64,000 bases of DNA, from positions 39,599 through 103,598 of the forward strand of contig JAHFUR010000013.1 in NCBI GenBank assembly GCA_023264995.1. Reading direction: 5' to 3'. Both the position numbers and the translations under genes were made by a program. The notes below the pieces were generated by a model. It saw nothing but the letters and a program-made list of their open reading frames with translations. It was not told the DNA's origin and searched no databases. The stretch is from Acidimicrobiia bacterium (GTDB lineage Bacteria > Actinomycetota > Acidimicrobiia > Acidimicrobiales > AC-14). Below, piece by piece: positions 42,565 to 51,656 of the stretch; position 1 is the first letter of the stretch, and each line of letters starts with the position of its first letter.

Positions 42565-43430
42565 CACAGGGCCAGGCCCACGGCCAGCAGCACCGAGAGG
42601 ACGAGTTGGAGGCGGGCGGTGCCGATCAGGGCCTGCACCAGCGCCGGCGCGCCCGTCTCGGTGGCCACCGTCCGCAAGGGGGCCATGGCCAGGGGCGCCG
42701 CGGCCAGGGCCAGCAGCGCCCCTGGCGCCCGCGGGGCCAAGGCCACGACGGTGAGCGCCGACAGCGCGAAGCACCCCCGGTAGAGCGTCCGAGTCCGGGC
42801 CTTGCCCACCCGCACCGCCAGCGTGCGCTTGCCGACGTCGCGATCCGAATCGACGTCGCGGAGGTTGTTGACCAGCAGGATGGCGCACGCCAGCAGGCCG
42901 ACCGGCAGGGCGGCGGCCACCGCCAGCCACGGCACCCGCTGCAGGTGCACGTACGCCGACCCGCATGTGGCCACGAACCCGAAGAAGACCAGGACCATGA
43001 CCTCGCCCAACCCCGACGAGGCGTAGGGCTTGGGACCGCCCGAGTAGAGGCCGGCGGCCAGGATCGAGACCGCGCCGACGATTACCAGCCGCCAGTCGAC
43101 GGCGACAGCCAGCACGATGCCCAACACGCCCCCCACGGCGAAGGACCCGAACGCGGCCCGCTTCACATGCGCCGGCGCGGCCAGGCCCGACGCAGTCAGG
43201 CGCACCGGGCCGCGCCGCTGGGTATCCACGCCCCGGACGCCGTCGGAGTAGTCGTTGGCGTAGTTCACGCCGACCTGGAGGGCGATGGCGAGCAGGAGGC
43301 AGAACGCGGCGCGCCACCACACGAGGTCGCCGTAGCGCGACGCAACGGCAGTGCCCACGACCACCGGCGAGACGGCGGCGCCGAGCGTCCGGGGCCGGGC
43401 ACCCTGGAACCAGTTGGCAGCCGACGTCAC
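42564..43430 (-). CDS. menA: 1,4-Dihydroxy-2-naphthoate polyprenyltransferase
   Basis: 288 residues, UbiA family with about eight to nine transmembrane segments. Aspartate-rich motifs: [14 protein letters not shown] and [18 protein letters not shown] bind Mg-prenyl diphosphate. The N-terminus [18 protein letters not shown] is typical. Attaches the prenyl tail to DHNA at the membrane. GTG start overlaps the menB stop by 4 bp (GTGA). Confidence 0.96.
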   Translation of the reverse strand: MTSAANWFQGARPRTLGAAVSPVVVGTAVASRYGDLVWWRAAFCLLLAIALQVGVNYANDYSDGVRGVDTQRRGPVRLTASGLAAPAHVKRAAFGSFAVGGVLGIVLAVAVDWRLVIVGAVSILAAGLYSGGPKPYASSGLGEVMVLVFFGFVATCGSAYVHLQRVPWLAVAAALPVGLLACAILLVNNLRDVDSDRDVGKRTLAVRVGKARTRTLYRGCFALSALTVVALAPRAPGALLALAAAPLAMAPLRTVATETGAPALVQALIGTARLQLVLSVLLAVGLAL

Positions 43431-44242
43431 GGGCGTTTGGGGAAACGGGAGAAATCTGGCGGGCGCCTCTGCACGTAGGCGTCGCGGCCCTCCTGGGCCT
43501 CCTCGGAGAGGTAGTAGAGGAGGGTGGCATCGCCGGCCAGCTGCTGCACGCCGGCCAGGCCATCGGTGTCGGCCGCGAACGCCGCCTTGAGCAGGCGCAT
43601 GGCCAGGGGGCTGTGGGCCAGCATCTCCTGGCACCACGCCACCGTGGTCTCCTCCAGCCGGTCGAGGGGCACGACGGTGTTGACCAGGCCCATGGCCAAC
43701 GCCTCCTGGGCGTCGTACTGGCGGCAGAGGAACCAGATCTCCTTGGCCTTCTTCTGGCCGACGGTACGGGCCAGGAGGCCGGCGCCGTACCCACCGTCGA
43801 AGGACCCGACGCGGGGGCCCGTCTGGCCGAAGCGGGCGTTGTCGGCGGCGATGGTGAGATCGCACACCAGGTGGAGCACGTGGCCGCCGCCGATGGCGTA
43901 GCCGGCCACCATGGCCACGACCGGCTTGGGCAGCCGGCGGATCTGGATCTGGAGGTCGAGGACGTTCAGGCGGCCGACACCGTGGCGGTCGATATAGCCG
44001 TCGTCGCCTCGGACCTTCTGGTCGCCGCCGGAGCAGAAAGCCAGCGGCCCCTCGCCGGTGAGGATGATCGCACCCACCTGCGGGTCGTCGCGGGCCAGCT
44101 CGAAGGCCGCCGAGAGCTCGACGATGGTCAGCGGCCGGAAGGCGTTGCGGACCTCGGGCCGGTCGATGGTGATCTTGGCCATCCCGTCGGCCACCTCGAA
44201 GCGGATGTCCTGCCAGTCCCCGCGCTGCTCCCAGTCGACCAT
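43427..44242 (-). CDS. menB: 1,4-Dihydroxy-2-naphthoyl-CoA synthase
   Basis: 271 residues, crotonase family. Diagnostic motifs [34 protein letters not shown] and [20 protein letters not shown] are nearly identical to enterobacterial MenB, and the end [13 protein letters not shown] is typical. Closes the second ring from o-succinylbenzoyl-CoA. Ribosome site AAAGG before the ATG. First gene of the menB-menA-menC run. Upstream lies the 15-bp tandem repeat at 44261-44290. Confidence 0.97.
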   Translation of the reverse strand: MVDWEQRGDWQDIRFEVADGMAKITIDRPEVRNAFRPLTIVELSAAFELARDDPQVGAIILTGEGPLAFCSGGDQKVRGDDGYIDRHGVGRLNVLDLQIQIRRLPKPVVAMVAGYAIGGGHVLHLVCDLTIAADNARFGQTGPRVGSFDGGYGAGLLARTVGQKKAKEIWFLCRQYDAQEALAMGLVNTVVPLDRLEETTVAWCQEMLAHSPLAMRLLKAAFAADTDGLAGVQQLAGDATLLYYLSEEAQEGRDAYVQRRPPDFSRFPKRP

Positions 44243-44260
44243 TGGCTGCCTTTCAGAGTG

Positions 44261-44290
44261 GAGCGACTACTCCTAGAGCGATTACTCCTA
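44261..44290. promoter_or_regulatory. Men-motif site B: tandem 15-bp repeat between menB and rsgA
   Basis: Two copies in direct tandem, GAGCGACTACTCCTA (44261-44275) and GAGCGATTACTCCTA (44276-44290), differ at one base. The same unit, GAGYGAYTRCTCCTA, occurs once in the promoter of the MerR-type regulator (29150-29164). The site lies 18 bp upstream of the menB start and 32 bp upstream of the rsgA start. On the rsgA side ATTACT in the second unit could serve as -35 for TACCCT (44304-44309). Confidence 0.55.
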
Positions 44291-44321
44291 CGAACCGCCA
44301 GGCTACCCTGGCCGCACGCAG

Positions 44322-45344
44322 GTGTTCCCCGACGCGCGGTTCGACGCGCTCATCCCCCTCGGTTGGGACGACCGCGTCGCCGCCCTCTACGCCACCGTCG
44401 CCGAAGCCCACCACCAGCCGGCCCGGGTCGGGCGGGTGGACCGCGACCGCTGCACCGTGCGCACCGCCGGCGGCCAGGTCCGAGCCATGGCCGAGGTCCT
44501 GCCCACCACCGGCGACTGGGTCGCCCTGGCCAGCGAGCCCCGGCCCGCGGTCGCCATCATCCTGCCCCGCTGGTCGGCGCTGGAACGGGAGGGCCAGCTC
44601 CTGGCCGCCGACATCGACATCGTGTTCGTGGTCGCCTCGCTCGACCGGCCGCTCAACCTGAACCGCATCGAGCGCGAGCTGGTGCTGGCGTGGGACAGCG
44701 GGGCCCGGCCGGTGGTGGTCCTCACCAAGGCCGACGCCGCCCCCGACGCCGAGGTGCTGGCCAAGACCGTGGAGGCCCGGGCCGTGGGCGTCGACGTGGT
44801 GCTGACGAGTGCGGCCAACGGCCTCGGCGTCGACCGGGTCCAGGCCCACCTGCGCCCGAACCGCACGGCCGTCCTGCTCGGCCCGTCGGGCGCAGGCAAG
44901 TCCACCCTGGTCAACCGCCTCCTGTCCGAAGAGGAGGCCCAGGCCACCGCGGCGGTGCGGGCCGGCGACCACAAGGGCCGCCACACCACGTCGTCACGGC
45001 ACCTGCTGGTGATCCCCGGCGGGGGCGTGCTGATCGACACGCCGGGCCTGCGGTCGGTCGGCCTTACCGGGGCCGAGGGGGGCGTGGCCCTGGCTTTCCC
45101 CGACATCGAGGCGATCGGGGAAGGCTGCCGGTTCCGGGACTGCCGCCACGTCAACGAGCCCGGGTGCGCCGTCGTTGCCGCCGTGGCCTCGGGCCGGCTC
45201 GATCGCGACCGGGTGGCCAGCTACACCAAGGTCCAGGGCGAGCTCGAGGAGTCGACCAAGGAGCCGTGGGCCAAGGCGGCCGAGAACCGGCAGGCCCGCA
45301 TCGTGCACCGGGCCATGAACAAGCTGCCCAAGAAGAAGCGCTAG
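44322..45344 (+). CDS. rsgA: Ribosome small subunit-dependent GTPase A
   Basis: 340 residues, circularly permuted GTPase. N-terminal OB-fold (GRVDRDRCTVRTAGGQV), G4 LTKAD (135-138), then G1 LLGPSGAGKSTL (187-197), G3 DTPG, and the C-terminal zinc finger CRFRDCRHVNEPGCAV. Assists late 30S ribosome maturation in the cytoplasm. GTG start. Divergent from menB; a short leader follows a possible -10 TACCCT. The stop overlaps the convergent VOC gene by 4 bp. Confidence 0.95.
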   Translation: MFPDARFDALIPLGWDDRVAALYATVAEAHHQPARVGRVDRDRCTVRTAGGQVRAMAEVLPTTGDWVALASEPRPAVAIILPRWSALEREGQLLAADIDIVFVVASLDRPLNLNRIERELVLAWDSGARPVVVLTKADAAPDAEVLAKTVEARAVGVDVVLTSAANGLGVDRVQAHLRPNRTAVLLGPSGAGKSTLVNRLLSEEEAQATAAVRAGDHKGRHTTSSRHLLVIPGGGVLIDTPGLRSVGLTGAEGGVALAFPDIEAIGEGCRFRDCRHVNEPGCAVVAAVASGRLDRDRVASYTKVQGELEESTKEPWAKAAENRQARIVHRAMNKLPKKKR

Positions 45345-45745
45345 CGCGCCGGTGGGCGGCCCACCTCCCAGTGGTGGCCGTACGGGTCGACGACCCGCCC
45401 GAGGAGCCAGCCGTGAGCCAGGTGGACGGGGTAGACCAGCGTGGCGCCGGCCGCGACGGCCCGGTCGACGGCCGAGCGAGGGTCGTCGACCTCCAAGAGC
45501 ATGCGCGTCGTCCCGCCGTCGAGCGTCTCGGGGCTGAAGTTGGCGTGGGCCGGCGCCTCCTCGGCCACCCAGAACTCGGCGCCGTCCACCGCCAGGGTCG
45601 ACACCACCTCGCCGGCGGCGTTCTCGACCCGGTAGAGCTCGACCGCCCCGAAGGCGGCCTTGTAGAACTCGACGGCTTCGGCGCTGCGCCGGACCGAGAG
45701 CTGGGGGCAGATGCGGGTCGCCACGGGCGCCAGCGTATTGGGCAT
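45341..45745 (-). CDS. VOC-family (glyoxalase/PhnB-like) protein
   Basis: 134 residues. Pattern of PhnB-like VOC proteins: ICPQLSVRRSAEAVEFYKAA, FGAVELYRVENAAGEVVSTL, ARMLLEVDDP and LGRVVDPYGHHWEVGRPP. Two beta-alpha-beta-beta-beta modules. Family includes metal-dependent glyoxalase/bleomycin resistance proteins; specific role unknown. Start ATG 45745; longer N-terminal reading has no match to the fold. Convergent with rsgA. Confidence 0.88.
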   Translation of the reverse strand: MPNTLAPVATRICPQLSVRRSAEAVEFYKAAFGAVELYRVENAAGEVVSTLAVDGAEFWVAEEAPAHANFSPETLDGGTTRMLLEVDDPRSAVDRAVAAGATLVYPVHLAHGWLLGRVVDPYGHHWEVGRPPAR

Positions 45746-45782
45746 GGTCCCGTCCGGCCCCGAGGCCGTACGGTGACGGGCC

Positions 45783-46889
45783 ATGGGTAGCCCGGGCACA
45801 GGCCGTCTCGTGACGGTCCGCCGGCCCCCGATCGAGGCCGCCGGCGCCATCCGCCGGGCGTGGGACGCCGGCGACGCCGTCCTGGTCCTGGACCCCCGTG
45901 CGCCCGACGTCGAGGTCGACGCCATCGTCGCCCGGGTGCAGCCGGACGAGGGCGTGGAGCCCGACGTGGCGGCCGTCGTCGTGACCTCGGGGACAGCGGG
46001 TGCGCCCAAGGGCGTGGAGCTCACGTGGGCCGGCCTGGCCGCCTCGGGCGCGGCCATCGCCGGCGCCCTCGAGATCGAGGCCGGCGACCGGTGGCTGGCC
46101 TGCCTGCCCCTCCACTACGTGGCCGGGTTGGCGGTGCTCGGCCGGGCCTGGACGGCGGGCACACCCGTCACCGTGCTGGACGGCTTCGAGGTGGCGGCGG
46201 TGGCCGGAGCCGACGCCACGCTCGTCTCACTGGTACCCACCATGGTCCGGCGCCTACGCGACGCCGGCGCCGACCTCGGACGGTTCCGCCGGATCCTGCT
46301 GGGCGGCGGCCCGGTGCACGAGCGCGGGCCCAACATCGTGGCCACCTACGGACTGACCGAGACGTGGGGGGGCGTGGTGCACGACGGCCACCCACTGGCC
46401 GGCGTCGAGCTCTCCCTGGGCCAGGCCGACGAGATCCTGGTCCGGACGCCGACGATGATGCGGGGCTACCGGCTGGCGCCGGCGGAGACGGGGGCGGCGT
46501 TCACCGCCGACGGCTGGCTCCGGACCGGCGACGCCGGCACCATCGACGCTGTCGGCCGCCTGCGGGTCGTCGACCGGCTGCGCGACCTGGTCATCACCGG
46601 CGGCGTGAACGTCAGCCCCACCGAGGTGGAGGCCGTGCTGGCCGGCCACCCGGGCGTGGCCGACGTGTGTGTAGTTGGCGCGCCAGACCCGGAGTGGGGC
46701 GAGCGGGTGGTGGCCCACGTCGTGCCCCGGGCCCCCGGGGGCCCCCCGACGCTGGCCGAGCTCCGGGCCTTCGCCGGCGACCGGTTGTCGGCGGCCAAGC
46801 TCCCCCGTGAGATCGTCGTCACCAGCCGGATCCCCCGCACTGCGGGCGGCAAGCCCCTCCGGCGCCTCCTCGGGCGGGACGCGCCGTAG
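45783..46889 (+). CDS. menE: o-Succinylbenzoate-CoA ligase (MenE-like)
   Basis: 368 residues, short member of the AMP-binding family. P-loop VVVTSGTAGAPKGVEL, A5 ATYGLTETWGG, then LRTGDAG, VDRLRDLVITGGVNVSP and C-terminal SAAKLPREIVV with GGKPLRR (catalytic Lys in GGKPLRR). It lacks the long N-terminal part of other acyl-CoA ligases, as short MenE proteins do. Gene context (menB, menA, menC, menD, menH nearby) supports MenE. A 243-codon gene follows after 10 bp. Confidence 0.88.
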   Translation: MGSPGTGRLVTVRRPPIEAAGAIRRAWDAGDAVLVLDPRAPDVEVDAIVARVQPDEGVEPDVAAVVVTSGTAGAPKGVELTWAGLAASGAAIAGALEIEAGDRWLACLPLHYVAGLAVLGRAWTAGTPVTVLDGFEVAAVAGADATLVSLVPTMVRRLRDAGADLGRFRRILLGGGPVHERGPNIVATYGLTETWGGVVHDGHPLAGVELSLGQADEILVRTPTMMRGYRLAPAETGAAFTADGWLRTGDAGTIDAVGRLRVVDRLRDLVITGGVNVSPTEVEAVLAGHPGVADVCVVGAPDPEWGERVVAHVVPRAPGGPPTLAELRAFAGDRLSAAKLPREIVVTSRIPRTAGGKPLRRLLGRDAP

Positions 46890-46899
46890 CCTGGCGGCC

Positions 46900-47631
46900 A
46901 TGACGTCACCAGCAGACGAGGCCCAGACGGCGGCCCACGACATCATCGCCCGGGCCCAGGCCGTCGGTGCCGGTGGCGACGTGGAGATCACCGCGCTGGA
47001 AACCGCGCTCCAGACGGCGGTCACCGGGCCGGCGGCCGTCGCCAGCCCCGCCGATCTCGACGGTCTCATGGCCGCCGCCGGCGCCCGGGTGGAGGCGCTC
47101 GAGCAGCTCCGCCAGATCGTGCCCGACGAGCTGGTCAAGGCGGCGGCCGAGCTGGTCGAGATCGAGGAGCTGGTGGAGAAGGCCACGGCCACGCTCGAGC
47201 TGGCCCGCACCGAGGTCGGGGCCCGGCCCGACCTGGTCGGACCGCCTGACCTCCAGGCCGCCGGCGACCAGTCGCTCGGGCCCTGGCTGGCCCGCCTCCA
47301 GGCCCTCGCCGAGGCGGGCGACTGGGAGGCGGCCGGCGCCGGCCTGTCGGGGTGGTCGGTGGCGGCCGACGCGTGCATGGCCGCAGCCCGGGAGGCCGAG
47401 GAGGCCAACGCCGCCCCGCTGGCCCGCCAGAACGAGCTCCGCGCCCTCCTGGAGGCCTACCGGGCCAAGGTCGGCAACCGCGGCCGCGACGAGGACGGCC
47501 GGGTGGACCGGCTCTACCAGGAGTGCCGCGACATCCTCTACACGGCCCCGTGCGACGTCGAACGGGCCGACGCCCTCGTGCAGGAGTACATGGGCGCGGC
47601 GGACGCCGCCGTCCCCGAGGCCAAGCGGTGA
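46900..47631 (+). CDS. Coiled-coil-like hypothetical protein downstream of menE
   Basis: 243 residues, Ala/Glu/Leu-rich, with heptad-like regions (LETALQTAV; VKAAAELVEIEELVEKATAT; EEANAAPLARQNELRALLEA). No signal peptide, membrane segment or catalytic motif. Hydrophilic, likely cytoplasmic helical bundle. A single Cys-containing segment RLYQECRDILYTAPC occurs near the end. Starts 10 bp after menE, probably co-transcribed. Family not recognised; function unknown. Confidence 0.7.
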   Translation: MTSPADEAQTAAHDIIARAQAVGAGGDVEITALETALQTAVTGPAAVASPADLDGLMAAAGARVEALEQLRQIVPDELVKAAAELVEIEELVEKATATLELARTEVGARPDLVGPPDLQAAGDQSLGPWLARLQALAEAGDWEAAGAGLSGWSVAADACMAAAREAEEANAAPLARQNELRALLEAYRAKVGNRGRDEDGRVDRLYQECRDILYTAPCDVERADALVQEYMGAADAAVPEAKR

Positions 47632-47648
47632 CGGAAGCTCGAGGCTGA

Positions 47649-48518
47649 TCAGCTCCGTTGCAGCACGGCGTCGTCACGGAAGTCGGCGAAGAGTGCCGCA
47701 GCGCCGGCGCCGGCGAAGACCACCGACTGGTTGGCCGCCCGCCCCGTCGTGCCGGGCATGGTCACGTTGCGGACATTGGCCGGGTCGACCGACAGCGCCA
47801 GGCGGCCCAGCCGGTAGAGGTCGCCGAGGCCGATGCCGTCCAACCGGGTGTGGCGGGCCAGCACCTCCATCCACTTCAGCGTGTTGGCGGCGCTGGGGGC
47901 CGAGCCCCGCAGCTTGGCCAGCCCGGCCAGGATGAGGATGCCCTGGTCCTGGGTGCGGGTGAAGTCGCCCCCGGCCAGGCTGCGGTTGCGGCAGAAGGCC
48001 AACGCGGCGCCGCCGTCCATGCGGACGGTGCCCGCCGGGAAGACGGCGCCCGATGTCGGGTCGTTCATGGGCACGGGCACGTTCACGTTCACCCCGCCCA
48101 GCTCGTCGACCATGTCGGAGAACCCTTGGAAGCCGGTGGTGAGCACGATGGGGATGTCGACGCCGACCAGGGCCGAGACGGCCCGGGCTTGGAGCGCCGG
48201 CCCGCCGTAGTAGTTGCCGGCATTGATCTTGTCGAGGCCCCGGCCGGGGATCTCGGTCCAGGTGTCGCGCGGGATGTTCGGGATGGTGGCCTTGCCGGCG
48301 GCGGCGTTGATCCCGATGAGGTGGAGCGCGTCGCCCCGGGACTGGTCCTGGCCGGGGCGGGCGTCCTGGCCCACCACCAGCACGAACACCGGCTGGCCGG
48401 GGACTGGACGGAAGTGGCCTTCGTCGACCTTGGTCACCTCGACCGCGGCCTGGCCCGCCGGCGCCAGGGCCCCGAGGCCGAGCCCCAGGACGGCGACGGC
48501 CAGGAGGAGCCGCCTCAC
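47649..48518 (-). CDS. LytR-CpsA-Psr (LCP) family protein
   Basis: 289 residues. Signal-like N-terminus (RRLLLAVAVLGLGLGALAP) and the LCP domain: VLVVGQDARPGQDQSRGDAL, NIPRDTWTEIPGRGLDKINA, then DELGGVNVNVPVPM and LAFCRNRSLAGGDFTRTQDQ. Family members transfer undecaprenyl-linked glycopolymers to peptidoglycan or other acceptors at the membrane outer face. The canonical Arg and Asp of the active site are visible in DAR and PRDT. GTG start overlaps the lipoprotein stop by 4 bp (GTGA). Confidence 0.92.
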   Translation of the reverse strand: MRRLLLAVAVLGLGLGALAPAGQAAVEVTKVDEGHFRPVPGQPVFVLVVGQDARPGQDQSRGDALHLIGINAAAGKATIPNIPRDTWTEIPGRGLDKINAGNYYGGPALQARAVSALVGVDIPIVLTTGFQGFSDMVDELGGVNVNVPVPMNDPTSGAVFPAGTVRMDGGAALAFCRNRSLAGGDFTRTQDQGILILAGLAKLRGSAPSAANTLKWMEVLARHTRLDGIGLGDLYRLGRLALSVDPANVRNVTMPGTTGRAANQSVVFAGAGAAALFADFRDDAVLQRS

Positions 48519-49114
48519 CGGCTGGCCGCCGCCGTCGTGGTCGTGGCCCCGTCGAGCGTGCGGGTCACCTGCAGGTCGTAGGCGTCGATCCGCCACGTGC
48601 TGCCCTCGGGCACGAGGACCAGCTCCCCAGTGCGGTCGACGGTGAGCGCCGACGACCCGACCCAGCCGGTGAGGTGCAGGTCCAGGTCGGCGGTGACCAC
48701 GCTCATCGCACTGTCCGGGCCGGCCAGCGCGGTGAGGGTGGCGACGGCCTTCCGGCTGCGCACGTCGGTGACCGGCGGCAGGTTCTCGTCGATGAAGGCG
48801 AACCGGTCGGGGGTGACCGCAGTGACCCGGGCCGCCGCCGGCCCGGTGAACAGCGGAGCCAGGTCGCCGGCCGGGCCGCCCGAGCGCAACGGCGTGAGGA
48901 CGCCGGCGTCGAGGTACCGGTTGAGGGTGTCGAGCACCCCGGCCCAGGTGAGGTCGGACTCGGCGCGACCGACCGGGCCCGCAGCGTGGAGGTCGAAGCC
49001 GGCACCCGTGAACCTGATGGCGCCGGCGCCCGACGTGTACGCGGCCGGCGCCGACCGAGAGCAGCCGGCTAGGACGACAAGGCCGGCGAGGAGGACCACG
49101 ATCCGTCGGCCCAT
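48515..49114 (-). CDS. Lipoprotein, unknown function
   Basis: 199 residues. Signal peptide with lipobox VLAGCS, then a globular domain with no recognised motif (AIRFTGAGFDLHAAGPVGRA; FIDENLPPVTDVRSRKAVAT). A Thr-rich C-terminal end. Immediately precedes the LCP gene with GTGA overlap, so it is probably in the same envelope process. Start ATG 49114; a TTG one codon upstream is possible. Function unknown. Confidence 0.8.
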   Translation of the reverse strand: MGRRIVVLLAGLVVLAGCSRSAPAAYTSGAGAIRFTGAGFDLHAAGPVGRAESDLTWAGVLDTLNRYLDAGVLTPLRSGGPAGDLAPLFTGPAAARVTAVTPDRFAFIDENLPPVTDVRSRKAVATLTALAGPDSAMSVVTADLDLHLTGWVGSSALTVDRTGELVLVPEGSTWRIDAYDLQVTRTLDGATTTTAAASR

Positions 49115-49177
49115 CAACGAGAAGCATACGGACGACGGGGCATGAGCCGGTCACATCGGCCGGCGCCGAGCCGATCG

Positions 49178-49804
49178 TCAGTCGATCCCGTGCTCCAAGG
49201 CATAGCGGATGAGCTCCTGGCGCCGGCTGAGATGCAGCTTGCCGAGGATGTTCCGGACGTGGTTCTCGACCGTTTTCTCAGCGATGAACAGCCGGGCCCC
49301 GATCTCCTTGTACGAGTGGCCCCGGGCCACCAGCTGGAGCACTTCGCGCTCGCGCTCGGAAAGGGGCGAGACCCCTGACGACCCCTTGGCCAGCTTGCGG
49401 AACTCGCCGAGCACGAGCGCGGCCAGCGCCGGCGAGAACACGGGCTCGCCCTTCGCCGCCTTCCCCAAGGCGGCCCGAAGTTCGGGACCGGGTGTCGACT
49501 TGACGAGGTAGCCGACGGCTCCGGCCGCCACCGCGTCGAGTAGGTCGCGCTCCTGCTCGGACACCGTGAGGATGACGATGCGCGTCGCCTCGCCGCAGGT
49601 GCGGGCCACCTTGATCCCTCCGCCGCCGGGCATCTGGAGGTCGCACACCGCCACATCGGGCGCGTGGGCCCGGATGGCGGCAATGGCTTCGTCGGCGTCG
49701 CCCGCCTCCGCCACCACCCAGAAACCGTCGCCGAGGTCGGCACGCACACCGTCGCGCCAGATCGGGTGGTCGTCGGCCACCACCACCCTTATGAGGGGAG
49801 CCAC
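49178..49804 (-). CDS. NarL-family response regulator
   Basis: 208 residues. Receiver VVVADDHPIWRDGVR with phosphoacceptor D55 in VCDLQMPGG, K in YLVKST; LuxR helix-turn-helix LSEREREVLQLVARGHSYKE, then ARLFIAEKTVENHVRNILG. GTG start overlaps the kinase by 16 bp. Cytoplasmic transcription regulator paired with the upstream kinase. Confidence 0.95.
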   Translation of the reverse strand: MAPLIRVVVADDHPIWRDGVRADLGDGFWVVAEAGDADEAIAAIRAHAPDVAVCDLQMPGGGGIKVARTCGEATRIVILTVSEQERDLLDAVAAGAVGYLVKSTPGPELRAALGKAAKGEPVFSPALAALVLGEFRKLAKGSSGVSPLSEREREVLQLVARGHSYKEIGARLFIAEKTVENHVRNILGKLHLSRRQELIRYALEHGID

Positions 49805-50940
49805 AGCACGACCTCCGTCCCGGCGCCGGGGCCGCTCAGGACCTCCACCCGGCCACCCGCCTCCGACACTCTGCCGCGGATGGAGCGCGACAACCCGATC
49901 CCCTCCGCCGTCGAGGCGACGTCGAACCCCAGCCCGTCGTCCTTCACCGAGCAGAACACCCCGCCGCCGACGTCGGGCTCCACGTAGACCTGCACCCGCG
50001 AGGCGCGACCGTGCTTGCCGGCGTTGACCATGGCCTCGCCCGCGGCGCCGGTCAGCGCCGCCACCGCCGCCGGGCCCAGGGCCGGCAGGTCGTCGGCCAC
50101 CAACACCTGGGCCCGGCCCCCGAACGCGTCCTCGAAGCGGGCAGCCGCGGCCCGCAGCGCGGTACCGACGTCGGCGACGGCCCCCGCCGGCGCCGCCGAG
50201 CCGAAGAGCCAGTCCCGCAGCTCGCGCTCCTGCTCGCGGGCCAACCGGGACAACGCCGGGTCGTTGGCTCGCCGCTCGACGACGGCCAGCGTCTGGAGCA
50301 CGCCGTCGTGGAGGGCCCGGGCCACCTCCTCGCGGGCACGGGACGCCGAAATCTCGGTCTCGGCCCGGCGCAGCAAGCGGGCCAGGTACCCGGCCGCGGC
50401 CCCGCCCAGGGCGTAGAAGACCACGCTGTTGGTGATCGACAGGGCCCGCCCACCGGTGTCGATCGACGCGCCGTTGGTGAGGACAGCGGCCAGCCGCGCG
50501 ACCCCGAAGAGGGCGCCGGCGCCGGCGGCCAGCAGCGGGCCGAAGGCCAGGCCGGCGCCGAGGATCCCGGCGAGGGGCCACACCGAACCCAAGGACTGCG
50601 ACGTCGAGAACGCGTGGCCGGGGCCGTAGGCCACGCCGTCGCACAGCACCAGCAACGCCCCCACCGAGAGCTCGGCCACCACCGGGAGCGAACGCCAGGC
50701 CGCACCGGGATCGGCCCGCAACAGCGCGGTCGAGACGGCGGTCACCGTCAACGCCAGCCCCACGAGGAGGCCGGCGAGCCACGGCCGTTCCAGCTGGTCG
50801 CGAGACACGGCCAGCACCGTCGCCATCCACAACCAGGCACCCCACCGGAAGGCGGCGAGACCCTGAAGGGCGGATCGCTCCACAGCCGCGAGAGTACGGC
50901 CTCGGGCAAAGGCCGGCCGGGGAGTGCCATAGTCATCCAT
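49789..50940 (-). CDS. DesK-type sensor histidine kinase
   Basis: 383 residues. About five to six transmembrane helices, then HisKA_3 with REEVARALHDGVLQTLAVVE (H in ALHDGV), and an HATPase with AGEAMVNAGKHG, VKDDGLGFD and GIGLSRSIRGR. Start ATG 50940; an upstream ATG at 50955 is possible, but neither has a ribosome site. Divergent from the secreted beta-structure protein at 50976, which is a candidate target. Signal unknown. Confidence 0.92.
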   Translation of the reverse strand: MDDYGTPRPAFARGRTLAAVERSALQGLAAFRWGAWLWMATVLAVSRDQLERPWLAGLLVGLALTVTAVSTALLRADPGAAWRSLPVVAELSVGALLVLCDGVAYGPGHAFSTSQSLGSVWPLAGILGAGLAFGPLLAAGAGALFGVARLAAVLTNGASIDTGGRALSITNSVVFYALGGAAAGYLARLLRRAETEISASRAREEVARALHDGVLQTLAVVERRANDPALSRLAREQERELRDWLFGSAAPAGAVADVGTALRAAAARFEDAFGGRAQVLVADDLPALGPAAVAALTGAAGEAMVNAGKHGRASRVQVYVEPDVGGGVFCSVKDDGLGFDVASTAEGIGLSRSIRGRVSEAGGRVEVLSGPGAGTEVVLWLPS

Positions 50941-50975
50941 ACGGCTGTGCCACATGGCGAAGGGAGACGACGGGC

Positions 50976-51626
50976 ATGAAGCGAGTGCGGGTGCTGTTCG
51001 GGGCGGTAGCGGTCGGGGTGGCCGCCCTCGTTGGATCGCCGGTCGCCGCCGGCGCGGCGGTCACGACGAACTGTTCGGGGTTCCTGGCCCCCGGCATCTA
51101 CGGGACCGTCGTCGTCCCGGCCGGCGCCGCCTGCTTCAGTGACGGCGGGGTCACGGTCCGCAGCGGGCTCTACGTCCGTGCCGGCGCCACCTTCGTGCTC
51201 GGCGACGAGGACCACCCGGGCCGCAACGGTTCCATCCTCGGTGGCGTGCATGCCACGTCGGCGAGGTCGGTCCAGATCCACTTCATGACGATCCTCGACG
51301 GCGTCGACATCCAGGGCGGCTCGGGCCCAACCGGCGGGCCGTTCGGCATCACCTGGAATGCCATCGAGGACAACTACATCCGCGGCCCGGTGACGGTCAA
51401 CGGCTACAACGGCTTCTGGATGGGCTTCATCCGCAACACGGTGAGCGGCACCGTCACGATGACCAACAACGTGCTGGCCGACGAGGACGGCAACGAGTAC
51501 GTCAGCAACGTCATCGCCGGCAACCTGGTGTGCTCGGGCAACTCGCCGGCGCCACAGATCGGCGACTCGGAAGGGTCCCACAACCTGGTCAGCGGGGCCA
51601 AGGTCGGCCAGTGCGCCAACGTGTGA
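50976..51626 (+). CDS. Secreted right-handed-beta-helix-like protein
   Basis: 216 residues. Signal peptide (LFGAVAVGVAALVGSPVAAG), then repeated short strands with Gly/Asn turns (GTVVVPAGAACFSDGGVTV, HATSARSVQIHFMTILDGVD, NDNYIRGPVTVNGYNGFWM) in the manner of a parallel beta-helix. Cysteines occur at the start, middle and end. No catalytic motif recognised. The ATG is preceded by GAAGGGAG. Extracellular, possibly surface or polysaccharide related (inference). Confidence 0.75.
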   Translation: MKRVRVLFGAVAVGVAALVGSPVAAGAAVTTNCSGFLAPGIYGTVVVPAGAACFSDGGVTVRSGLYVRAGATFVLGDEDHPGRNGSILGGVHATSARSVQIHFMTILDGVDIQGGSGPTGGPFGITWNAIEDNYIRGPVTVNGYNGFWMGFIRNTVSGTVTMTNNVLADEDGNEYVSNVIAGNLVCSGNSPAPQIGDSEGSHNLVSGAKVGQCANV

Positions 51627-51656
51627 CCGTTCGCCCCGCTTCCCCCCCGCCCCGGC

